From: Spirochaetales bacterium
Lineage (GTDB): Bacteria; Spirochaetota; Spirochaetia; SZUA-6; DRHE01
Length of the DNA: 6,386 bases
Assembly: GCA_016935715.1 (NCBI GenBank)
Contig: JAFGQJ010000357.1
Location: forward strand, 1-6,386
Direction: 5' to 3'
Position numbers and translations under genes: made by a program
Notes under the pieces: generated by a model
Told to the model about the DNA's origin: nothing
What the model saw: only the letters and a program-made list of their open reading frames with translations
The model's database searches: none
Shown here: positions 1 to 5,788 of the stretch, in pieces
Layout: every line of letters begins with the position of its first letter
Numbering within the stretch: the stretch's first letter is position 1

Positions 1-198
1 ATCTTTCGGGCGGCGTACAAGCACGAGGGCAGGTTGACCGTATCGGACATCGTCCTGGAGACGGATTTGGGCCTCAAAGAAGCCGAGGAGGTGATCAACG
101 GCATGGTCGACGGCACCCACGTGCGCATGGAAGTAGAGGACAGCGGGCTGGTCGTGTACGAATTTCCTGAAATCATTTCCCGCTTCGAGAACCGGTAG
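1..198 (+). CDS. C-terminal fragment of a protein with a winged-helix-like domain (5' end outside window)
   Basis: Reading frame 1 is open from the window edge to a TAG at 196-198 and gives 65 residues. I do not recognise the gene. The segment reads like a small winged helix-turn-helix: a helix after GRLTVSDIV, a second helix over LKEAEEVINGMV (about residues 25-36), then a beta wing through HVRMEVEDSGLVVYEF, ending in a short charged tail. The pattern of GRLTV, then a helix, a charged helix ending in MV, and a final VYEF strand is common at the C-terminus of small bacterial proteins that pair a membrane or other N-terminal part with a DNA-binding-like module; this is inference. Its stop directly abuts the ATG of the HypA gene, so the two are probably co-transcribed and translationally coupled. 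The N-terminal part, which would define its function, is missing. A role in regulating nickel-enzyme maturation would be speculation. Confidence 0.72.
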   Translation: MFRAAYKHEGRLTVSDIVLETDLGLKEAEEVINGMVDGTHVRMEVEDSGLVVYEFPEIISRFENR

Positions 199-615
199 AT
201 GCACGAGTGGGCTCTGGCAGATGCCGTGCTTTCCACGGTCGAACGGCTGTACCGGGAGAACGGCCGGAGGAAGGTCCTTTCCGTCAATGTGCTCATCGGG
301 GAGCTGCAGCACATCGAGATGGAGGTGTTTTCGACGGGGCTGCAGGACCTGCTGGCCGATCGTCCCTTCGGCTTCGATGTCTTTCACTTCGAAATCGAGA
401 AGGCGGCGTTTCGCTGCAACGCCTGCGGCGACCGCTGGCTCCTGGAGCAGCACGAGGTGCTCGGCGAGGATGAAAGGGAGGCGATTCATTTTCTTCCCGA
501 GGCGGCTCACGTGTACATGCGCTGCCCCTCCTGCGGGAGCCCGGATTTCGTCCTGGACAGGGGGCGCGGTGTACGCATCGAATCCATAGAGCTCGAAGAC
601 GGCGGGGACGCCTGA
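199..615 (+). CDS. hypA: HypA nickel metallochaperone, archaeal (Thermococcus)-type
   Basis: This is a HypA/HybF family protein that binds Ni(II) and delivers it in the cytoplasm to the large subunit of [NiFe] hydrogenase or another nickel enzyme. It starts MHEW; in the family Met1, His2 and Glu3 form the N-terminal nickel site. Two zinc motifs are present, CNAC at residues 73-76 and CPSC at 109-112. Classical HypA is about 113-118 residues with a short gap between the cysteine pairs. This one has 138 residues and a roughly 32-residue insert containing IHFLPEAAH. From memory, Thermococcus HypA has the same length, the same MHEWALADA start, and a matching IHF-PE-H segment followed by CPxCGS-DF and GRGV. 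The start is the ATG directly after the upstream TAG; no strong ribosome site is seen, which fits translational coupling. The next gene follows after 2 bp and encodes its probable ATPase partner. Confidence 0.93.
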   Translation: MHEWALADAVLSTVERLYRENGRRKVLSVNVLIGELQHIEMEVFSTGLQDLLADRPFGFDVFHFEIEKAAFRCNACGDRWLLEQHEVLGEDEREAIHFLPEAAHVYMRCPSCGSPDFVLDRGRGVRIESIELEDGGDA

Positions 616-617
616 CC

Positions 618-1376
618 ATGATCGATCCCCGCCTGGACGTGGTCGGCAAGCGCCTGCGGCCCGTGAAACGCATCATCCCCGTGTCCAGCCCCAAGGGGGG
701 TGTGGGGAAGAGCGTCTGCGCCGCCCTGCTGGCCCTGACACTGGGACGGGAAGGCCACCGAACCGGTCTGCTGGACCTGGATTTCCAGGGCGCCTCTGCC
801 CATCTGCTTCTGGACGTGCGGCTGGAGTTCCCGGAGGAACAGTCGGGGATCAAGCCGCTGAGGGCGGCCCGGGGCGTGGATTTCATGAGCTTCGCCGCCT
901 TCAGCCGCGAACACGCGGTTCCGCTGCGGGGTACCGAGGTCAGCCAGGCAATGCTGGAGCTGCTGGCGATCACGATCTGGGATCCCCTCGACATACTTCT
1001 GATCGACATGCCCCCGGGTATCGGGGACGAGATCTTCGATGTCCTGCGCTATCTGCCGAGCCCCGAGTTTCTGGTCGTGACGACCCCCTCCCTCCTGGTC
1101 GGGCACGTGGTGGAGCGGCTGCTCGCCATGCTCAGCGAGATGGGGGTTCCCATGGTGGGAGTGATCGAGAATATGGCGCGGAGCGGTCCGCAGGGGGGCG
1201 GAGGTGAGGGGTCGGCGGCGCGGCTGGCCGAGAAGTATGGAGCCCGCCTGCTGGGCTCGATCCCCTTCGTGGAGGATATCGAACGTTCACTGGCGGAAGC
1301 AGGGCAGGGAAAGACGTCCTCGAAGGATCTGGAATCGAGCGTCCGCTCGATCACGGCCCGGATCGTTCAAGGTTGA
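618..1376 (+). CDS. Mrp/MinD-family P-loop ATPase, probable atypical HypB (HypB-AT) partner of HypA
   Basis: This is a cytoplasmic P-loop ATPase of 252 residues. A deviant Walker A, KGGVGKS, lies at residues 26-32 with both signature lysines. LLDLDF at 51-56 is the switch I region, DMPPGIGDE at 130-138 is Walker B/switch II, and GVIENM at 181-186 is typical of Mrp/NBP35. The C-terminal CxxC of Fe-S carrier Mrp/ApbC proteins is absent: after ENM come ARSGPQGGGG, and the only cysteine is Cys34 in the P-loop helix. That makes Fe-S scaffolding unlikely. In Thermococcus, HypA works with an atypical Mrp-type HypB that couples ATP hydrolysis to nickel loading. The MIDPR start, KRIIPV strand, FPEE, LRG-E-S segment and overall length recall that protein. 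The start has GGGGA at 604-608 and a 2-bp gap from hypA. An odd point is Pro25 where many Mrp proteins have Gly. An automated pipeline would probably label it Mrp or ParA. Confidence 0.88.
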   Translation: MIDPRLDVVGKRLRPVKRIIPVSSPKGGVGKSVCAALLALTLGREGHRTGLLDLDFQGASAHLLLDVRLEFPEEQSGIKPLRAARGVDFMSFAAFSREHAVPLRGTEVSQAMLELLAITIWDPLDILLIDMPPGIGDEIFDVLRYLPSPEFLVVTTPSLLVGHVVERLLAMLSEMGVPMVGVIENMARSGPQGGGGEGSAARLAEKYGARLLGSIPFVEDIERSLAEAGQGKTSSKDLESSVRSITARIVQG

Positions 1377-1422
1377 TCCAGCCGACGTCCCGCCCGCGGG
1401 CTTGCCGCCCGGTTTCACGGGA

Positions 1423-1450
1423 TTGAGAATATTGTTTTAAATGATATTTT
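1423..1450 (+). promoter_or_regulatory. Candidate sigma70-type promoter of gdhA
   Basis: The 136 bp between the HypB-AT-like gene and gdhA turn sharply AT-rich from about 1421, unlike the GC-rich coding DNA on both sides. TTGAGA at 1423-1428 (five of six to TTGACA), then a 16-bp spacer, then TATTTT at 1445-1450 (four of six to TATAAT) is the best pair I find. TTGTTT at 1432-1437 with TAGAGT at 1455-1460 and a 17-bp spacer is a weaker alternative. Either would give a 5' leader of roughly 45-60 nt before gdhA. AATAT at 1428-1432 and ATATT at 1444-1448 form a weak inverted repeat inside this stretch. The assignment is by pattern only. Confidence 0.4.
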
Positions 1451-1501
1451 GATTTAGAGTTTAAAAAACGCGAGTTAGAAAAGATGGCAGAGAAAACCTG
1501 G

Positions 1502-1507
1502 AGGAGA
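1502..1507 (+). promoter_or_regulatory. Ribosome binding site of gdhA
   Basis: AGGAGA lies 5 bp before the ATG at 1513. It fixes the gdhA start and is the clearest ribosome site on the + strand of the window. Confidence 0.8.
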
Positions 1508-1512
1508 CAGCA

Positions 1513-2859
1513 ATGGCGAACTACGTGAACGAAGTAATCGAACAGATCAGCAAACGATATCCCTGGGAGAAGGAATTCCTGCAGGCCGTTCGAGAGGTGC
1601 TCGGTTCTCTCGATATGGTCGTCGAACGGGATCCCAAGTATCGCAGGGCGGCGATACTGGAGCGGCTGATCGAGCCGGAGCGGGTGATCATGTTCCGCGT
1701 GCCCTGGCAGGATGACCGGGGGGATTACCACGTCAACCGGGCCTATCGCATCGAGTTCAACAGCGCCATCGGTCCCTACAAGGGGGGACTTCGCTTCCAT
1801 CCCTCCGTCAACCTGAGCATCCTCAAATTCCTGGGGTTCGAACAGATCTTCAAGAACAGCCTGACGGGCCTGGCCATGGGCGGCGGCAAGGGGGGAAGCG
1901 ACTTCGATCCCAAGGGCAAGAGTGACGAAGAGGTGATGCGCTTCTGCCAGAGCTTCATGAACGAGCTGTTCCGCCATATAGGGGCCAACACCGACGTGCC
2001 GGCCGGGGACATCGGCGTCGGCGGACGGGAGATCGGATACCTGTTCGGCCAGTACAAGCGCCTGCGGAACCTCTTCGAAGGGGTGTTCACCGGCAAGGGC
2101 CTGAACTGGGGAGGCAGCCTCGTCCGACCCGAGGCCACCGGCTTCGGCAATGTCTACTTCGCCCAGGAGATGCTCAAGACCAGGGATTCGAGCTTCGAGG
2201 GCAAGCGGGTGGCCGTGTCCGGTTCGGGCAACGTCGCCCAGTACACGGTGCAGAAGCTCAATCAGCTCGGGGCCAAGGTGGTGACCCTGTCGGACTCCAA
2301 CGGAACGGTCGTGGATGAGGACGGCGTGGACGAGGAAAAGTGGAGCTTCATCATGGAGCTCAAGAACATCCGCCGGGGACGGATCAAGGAGTACACGGAG
2401 GCCTTCAAGAAGGCCAGGTACTTCGAGGGCAAACGTCCCTGGGGTTTGACGGAGGCCGAGATCGCCCTGCCTTCGGCCACCCAGAACGAGCTGGACCTGG
2501 ATGACGCCAAGGCTCTGGTGGAGAAGGGCTGCATCTGCGTCTCGGAAGGAGCCAACATGCCCACGACCCTGGAGGCGACGGAGTTCCTGATCTCCAAGGG
2601 TGCGCTGTTCGGCCCGGCCAAGGCGGCCAATGCCGGAGGCGTGGCCTGTTCCGGGCTGGAGATGGCCCAGAACAGCATGCACATGAGCTGGGCCCGTGAG
2701 GAGGTGGATTCCAGGCTGCACAACATCATGATCAACATCCACCAGGCCTGCAGCCAGGCGGCGGAGGAGTACGGGGCCAAGGGCAACTACGTCAACGGCG
2801 CCAACATCGCCGGCTTCAGGAAGGTGGCCGACTCCATGATCGACCAGGGGCTGGTGTAG
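1513..2859 (+). CDS. gdhA: Glutamate dehydrogenase, hexameric GdhA type, probably NADP-dependent
   Basis: The enzyme catalyses reversible reductive amination of 2-oxoglutarate with ammonium to L-glutamate in the cytoplasm, linking nitrogen assimilation to central carbon metabolism. At 448 residues it has the usual length of the small hexameric class. The N-terminal substrate domain carries KGGLRFH with Lys90, Lys114, GGGKGG with Lys126, and the PAGDIGVG loop with the catalytic Asp166; these align with the well-known clostridial residues Lys89, Lys113, Lys125 and Asp165. The Rossmann domain has GSGNVA at 237-242. The acidic-turn region reads SDSNGTVVDEDG (260-271), like the SDSSG of E. coli GdhA, which suggests NADP(H); cofactor preference is inference. 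The domain-closing segment SEGANMPTT and the glycine-rich ANAGGVACSGLEM follow, all intact. It appears to be a single-gene unit with its own promoter and ribosome site, converging with the TRAP operon 9 bp downstream. Confidence 0.98.
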   Translation: MANYVNEVIEQISKRYPWEKEFLQAVREVLGSLDMVVERDPKYRRAAILERLIEPERVIMFRVPWQDDRGDYHVNRAYRIEFNSAIGPYKGGLRFHPSVNLSILKFLGFEQIFKNSLTGLAMGGGKGGSDFDPKGKSDEEVMRFCQSFMNELFRHIGANTDVPAGDIGVGGREIGYLFGQYKRLRNLFEGVFTGKGLNWGGSLVRPEATGFGNVYFAQEMLKTRDSSFEGKRVAVSGSGNVAQYTVQKLNQLGAKVVTLSDSNGTVVDEDGVDEEKWSFIMELKNIRRGRIKEYTEAFKKARYFEGKRPWGLTEAEIALPSATQNELDLDDAKALVEKGCICVSEGANMPTTLEATEFLISKGALFGPAKAANAGGVACSGLEMAQNSMHMSWAREEVDSRLHNIMINIHQACSQAAEEYGAKGNYVNGANIAGFRKVADSMIDQGLV

Positions 2860-2868
2860 GCCTCGGGC

Positions 2869-3345
2869 TTATCGTCTGCGGCGGTGTTCCTCGGCATAGA
2901 CGCGTATTTTGTCTATGCAGAAAATGATCATGATCAGTCCCGACACCGGCGCCGCCAGATAAGCGACGCCCGTGGGAAATTTCCAGGTCTCGAAAGATAT
3001 GCGCATTCTCACCTTTGCGATGCTCAGGCCGTAGGCAACGAACAGCACGAGGAAAGCGAGAAAGACGATATTGATCACCAACTCGAGCCGCTGCCTCCGT
3101 TCGGGCGAGAACCTGTTGAGGAAAAAATCCATGATCAGGTGGTCGTTCGTCTTGTAGAGGACCGCCGTTCCCATGAACACGGCCCAGATGAACAGCAGCC
3201 GGGAGACCCCGGGAATCCAGAGCCAGGTAACACCGCCGAGGTTTCGCAGACTGATGTTCAAAACGGTTACCAGAAAAACGCCGGCGAAAAGCACACCGCT
3301 GAGCCGTCTGAGGAACCAGTGCATCCCGTTGCATATCCTGTCCAT
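2869..3345 (-). CDS. dctQ: TRAP transporter small permease subunit (DctQ family)
   Basis: This is the small four-helix membrane subunit of a tripartite ATP-independent periplasmic transporter. It forms the integral membrane complex with the large permease. I chose the ATG at 3345 (158 residues): AGGAGG-like sequence at 3353-3358 lies 7-8 bp upstream, and the start falls 4 bp after the dctM stop. An in-frame ATG at 3372 would add nine residues (MCSGWEDNP) and overlap dctM, with no better ribosome site. Hydrophobic segments lie near residues 15-33, 44-64, 87-107 and 126-146. WLWIPGVSRLLFIWAVFMG followed by NDHLIMDFF (67-75) is the conserved DctQ core, in which the family usually has H-x-x-x-D. 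The C-terminus ends in a basic EEHRRRR tail, consistent with a cytoplasmic end. It is the last gene of the operon; no clear terminator is seen before the convergent gdhA stop. Confidence 0.93.
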   Translation of the reverse strand: MDRICNGMHWFLRRLSGVLFAGVFLVTVLNISLRNLGGVTWLWIPGVSRLLFIWAVFMGTAVLYKTNDHLIMDFFLNRFSPERRQRLELVINIVFLAFLVLFVAYGLSIAKVRMRISFETWKFPTGVAYLAAPVSGLIMIIFCIDKIRVYAEEHRRRR

Positions 3346-3349
3346 TGGG

Positions 3350-4639
3350 TTATCCTCCCAGCCCGAACACAAGATTCGGCAGCCACAGGATCAGCTGCGG
3401 CACGTAGGTGACCAGGACCAGGACCCCTATCAAGGCCAGGGTGTACGGCCAGATGGCCCGCACCAGGGTATTGAAGGGCAGGTTTGCGATCTTGGTCTGG
3501 ATGAACAGCAGGGCGCCGATCGGCGGCGTGAGCAGTCCGATCATGAGATTCAGCACGACGGTCACCCCGAAGTGTGTGGGATCGATTCCGAGACGCAATG
3601 CCACGGGCAACAGCACGGGGAAAAAGATCAGCATTACCGGTACGGCGTCGAGTACGCAACCCATCAGCAGGAAGAATATCATCGAGAACAGGAGGAAGAT
3701 ATTTTTCCCCATGTTGAGGGATTCCACCAGACGAAGCAGCTGACCGCCCAGCTGCTCGGAAGCGACGATGTACTGGTAGAGACCGACGACGGCAAAGATG
3801 ATCATGATCGAGGCGGAGAACACGGCGGTTTCCACGAAGACCTCGAAAAGCCTCTTCAACGAAAGGCTTCGGTAGACCACGAGAGAGAGGAACAGGACAT
3901 AGAGCACTGCCAGGGCCGCGACTTCAACCAGCGTTACGAATCCGAAGATCACTCCGGCCAGAACAAAGGCGGGAGCCAGAATAGCCAGAGCCGTGTCCTT
4001 CATCACAGAGAAGAAACGCTTCAGGCTGATCTGCGCCTCCACGCGACGGTAATTTCTGCGGCCGCTTTCAACTGCAGAAACCACCCATAGGAACGCCGCC
4101 ATCAACAGGCCGGGTACGACCCCACCGAGAAACAGGCGGCCGATGGACAGCCCCGTTATCACGCCGATGAAGATCATCGGGATGCTGGGAGGAAAGATCG
4201 GGCCGATTACAGCAGAGCTGGCGTTGATCGAGGCGGAAAAGGTGTCGTCGTATCCCCTCTGGCGCATGATCGGATGCAGCACGGCGGACACCGAGCTGGC
4301 ATCGGCCACCGCGGAGCCGGAGACCCCCGCCATGATGAGGCTGACGACGATCGATACGTAGGCCAAACCGCCGCGGAATCGCCCCACGAAAAAGTCCGCG
4401 AAGTCTGCCAGTTTCCGCGTGATTCCCGAGCGGTTCATCAGGTTGCCCACGAGTATGAAGAATGGGATAGCCACCAGGGTCGTGGAGTCCACTCCTCCGA
4501 CCATCTGGGAGACTACTATGCGCAGGGATACGTCACCGCGAAGCAGGATATAAACAACCCCGCTTATTCCCATTGCCGCCCATATGCTGAAACCGAATCC
4601 AATGAGCAGAAAGAGAAGGGCGAACAGTACCGCGATCAT
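3350..4639 (-). CDS. dctM: TRAP transporter large permease subunit (DctM family)
   Basis: This is the large transport subunit. It moves substrate handed over by the periplasmic binding protein, driven by a sodium (or proton) gradient. At 429 residues it has the standard DctM length and is hydrophobic throughout, in keeping with about 12 helices. Family signatures are intact: AIPFFILVGNLMNRSGI (57-73), RGGLA (89-93), AGVSGSAVAD (104-113), and the re-entrant loop around SSAVIGPIFPPSIPM (141-155). The second half carries the repeat-related D-x-x-P segment LDAVPVMLIFFPVLLP and LLTPPIGALLF. The start ATG is at 4639 with a modest AAAGG about 11 bp upstream. It lies 95 bp downstream of dctP, separated by a strong inverted repeat, and 4 bp upstream of dctQ. 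The order M before Q is unusual. The substrate cannot be read from this subunit. Confidence 0.97.
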   Translation of the reverse strand: MIAVLFALLFLLIGFGFSIWAAMGISGVVYILLRGDVSLRIVVSQMVGGVDSTTLVAIPFFILVGNLMNRSGITRKLADFADFFVGRFRGGLAYVSIVVSLIMAGVSGSAVADASSVSAVLHPIMRQRGYDDTFSASINASSAVIGPIFPPSIPMIFIGVITGLSIGRLFLGGVVPGLLMAAFLWVVSAVESGRRNYRRVEAQISLKRFFSVMKDTALAILAPAFVLAGVIFGFVTLVEVAALAVLYVLFLSLVVYRSLSLKRLFEVFVETAVFSASIMIIFAVVGLYQYIVASEQLGGQLLRLVESLNMGKNIFLLFSMIFFLLMGCVLDAVPVMLIFFPVLLPVALRLGIDPTHFGVTVVLNLMIGLLTPPIGALLFIQTKIANLPFNTLVRAIWPYTLALIGVLVLVTYVPQLILWLPNLVFGLGG

Positions 4640-4667
4640 TGTGCTGTGCCTTTTGAATCGAGTTCGA

Positions 4668-4693
4668 GGAAGTGCAGCCGGGGCTGCACTTCC
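4668..4693 (-). terminator. Intercistronic hairpin between dctP and dctM (attenuator or RNA-stabilising)
   Basis: A perfect 12-bp inverted repeat has arms at 4668-4679 (GGAAGTGCAGCC) and 4682-4693 (GGCTGCACTTCC). Only 2 bp separate the arms, so the closing pairs probably open into a small GC loop. No T-run follows on either strand, so this is not a classical intrinsic terminator. Its position just after the binding-protein gene fits a role in limiting read-through or protecting the 3' end of the dctP transcript, so that dctP is made in excess over the permease. The function is inferred from position and symmetry. Confidence 0.65.
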
Positions 4694-4734
4694 CCCAACG
4701 GTTTGAGATCTGCTGTGGAGCTGAGGCTATTGCC

Positions 4735-5727
4735 CTACAGCCCGCGAATCTTGGCAAGGAGACCGGCCGGCCATTTGTCCCCTTCCCAGTCCGTGAAGGT
4801 TCCCTCCAGGGTCCTTCGGATCGCCTCCAGATCGAGCTCGGGAGGGCGAATGACGGTCATCTGACGGTCCAGCACCGCGTAGGCCTCCTGGAGCTGCTGC
4901 CCGGTGAGCTCCGTGACCAGAGCCCCGGCCTCTTCGCTGGCATCGTACAGGATCTGCTGATCTTCGGCCGACAGTCCGTTCCAAAACTCCGGATTCATGT
5001 AGAAAGTCTCGACGTCCCGGATGTAATCGGTCTTCATGTAGTAGTCCTGCACCTCGTACAGCTTGTTGTTCGCCACCACGATGGCACCGTTCTCCTGGGC
5101 GTCCACCACTCCGGTCCTGAGGGCTACGTACAGCTCGGCGAAGGCGATCTGCTGCGGCAGGGCGCCGAGCTTTTTCATCACCCTGAGCACCACCTCGCTG
5201 GCGGCCGTGCGGATCTTCAAGCCCCGGAAGTCTTCCGGTTTCCTGATCGGCCTGCTCGCGGACAGACCCCGGGGTGCGGTATCACCGGCAACGTTCAGAA
5301 CCTTGATCCCGGTGTTTCGCTCCGCCTCATCGAACACGGGCTTGAAGAAATCCGCCTTCAGAGCGTTTCGCATGTGATCGTAGTCACGGTAGAGGAAAGG
5401 AATCGCGGTAATCTCGAATGCATCGCCGCCGTCGATGAAACCCAGAGTATTGATGCCCCCATACACCATTTCCAGGTCTCCGGTCTGGATCTGGGCAAAC
5501 ATCTCCTGTATTCCACCCAACTGGCTGTTGGGAAAGACCTCCACCTTGATCCGGCCCCCGGTCCCCTGTTCTACCAGCTCGGCGAATTTGAGAGCGCCCT
5601 TGTGGGTCGGGTGAGCTTCATCACGGATATGTCCGAGCTTGACGGTCTTCACCTCGGACTCTCCGGTGGCAAACACCAGCCCCGCCGCGGTTACCAGGCA
5701 AAGCAACAGAATCAGCGTTTTTTTCAT
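4735..5727 (-). CDS. dctP: TRAP transporter periplasmic solute-binding protein (DctP family)
   Basis: This is the extracytoplasmic substrate-binding subunit of 330 residues. The N-terminus, MKKTLILLLCLVTAAGLVFA, is a signal peptide with probable cleavage after residue 20. Cys10 sits inside the hydrophobic core without a lipobox, so a lipoprotein is unlikely. The carboxylate-binding arginine of DctP proteins is seen as Arg173 in RGLKIRT. Arg153 (TAPRGL) lies 20 residues before it and Asn213 (DAQEN) 40 after, the same spacing as Arg127, Arg147 and Asn187 in the sialic acid protein SiaP. That supports an organic acid with a carboxylate, such as a dicarboxylate, sugar acid or uronate, but does not identify it. 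The start ATG has AGGAGG at 5733-5738, 5 bp upstream, and a good promoter beyond. It is the first gene of the operon, placed ahead of dctM and dctQ. Confidence 0.96.
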   Translation of the reverse strand: MKKTLILLLCLVTAAGLVFATGESEVKTVKLGHIRDEAHPTHKGALKFAELVEQGTGGRIKVEVFPNSQLGGIQEMFAQIQTGDLEMVYGGINTLGFIDGGDAFEITAIPFLYRDYDHMRNALKADFFKPVFDEAERNTGIKVLNVAGDTAPRGLSASRPIRKPEDFRGLKIRTAASEVVLRVMKKLGALPQQIAFAELYVALRTGVVDAQENGAIVVANNKLYEVQDYYMKTDYIRDVETFYMNPEFWNGLSAEDQQILYDASEEAGALVTELTGQQLQEAYAVLDRQMTVIRPPELDLEAIRRTLEGTFTDWEGDKWPAGLLAKIRGL

Positions 5728-5732
5728 GATAC

Positions 5733-5738
5733 CCTCCT
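5733..5738 (-). promoter_or_regulatory. Ribosome binding site of dctP
   Basis: AGGAGG on the minus strand lies 5 bp before the dctP ATG. It is the strongest ribosome site in the window, in keeping with high binding-protein synthesis. Confidence 0.8.
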
Positions 5739-5754
5739 ATCGGCAGATACTAAA

Positions 5755-5783
5755 AATCTACGCGATCGATCGTGGGTCGTCAA
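5755..5783 (-). promoter_or_regulatory. Sigma70-type promoter of the TRAP operon with a palindrome in the spacer
   Basis: Read on the minus strand, TTGACG (5778-5783) is followed by exactly 17 bp and then TAGATT (5755-5760). That is five of six and four of six matches to the -35 and -10 consensus with ideal spacing. Transcription would start near 5748, giving a leader of roughly 20 nt that contains the ribosome site. The spacer holds the perfect 10-bp palindrome CGATCGATCG at 5763-5772, in a place where a bound repressor would block RNA polymerase. The element lies immediately after the stop codon of the upstream gene, so the TRAP operon can be expressed independently. Confidence 0.68.
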
Positions 5784-5788
5784 GTTTT

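Noticed and set aside
293..1106. Minus-strand open frames opposite hypA and the ATPase gene
   Set aside because: They are Arg/Ser/Pro-rich or Gln/His-rich shadows of two genes with clear motifs on the + strand.
618..1376. Calling the ATPase an Fe-S cluster carrier (Mrp/ApbC)
   Set aside because: The essential C-terminal CxxC is absent and the gene is paired with hypA, so the HypB-AT role fits better.
1392..1421. Possible terminator after the HypB-like gene (GCCCGCGGGC palindrome at 1392-1401 and CCCG/CGGG at 1408-1411 and 1418-1421)
   Set aside because: The first palindrome has no loop, the second has a 4-bp stem, and no T-run follows directly, so neither supports an intrinsic terminator.
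1351..2742. A 463-codon open frame antisense to gdhA, longer than gdhA itself
   Set aside because: It is codon-aligned with gdhA (its codons are exact reverse complements of gdhA codons). It stays open simply because the GC-rich sense gene avoids TTA, CTA and TCA. The product is rich in His, Leu, Gly and Val with no recognisable domain, and it runs into the neighbouring intergenic region without a ribosome site.
3346..3372. Longer dctQ start at 3372
   Set aside because: It would overlap the dctM end and adds a non-conserved MCSGWEDNP; the ATG at 3345 has a strong ribosome site at proper spacing and sits just after the dctM stop.
3173..4090. A 305-codon + strand open frame opposite dctM
   Set aside because: The product is rich in Gln, His, Glu and Asp with no domain, as expected opposite a hydrophobic membrane protein gene; dctM on the other strand is unambiguous.
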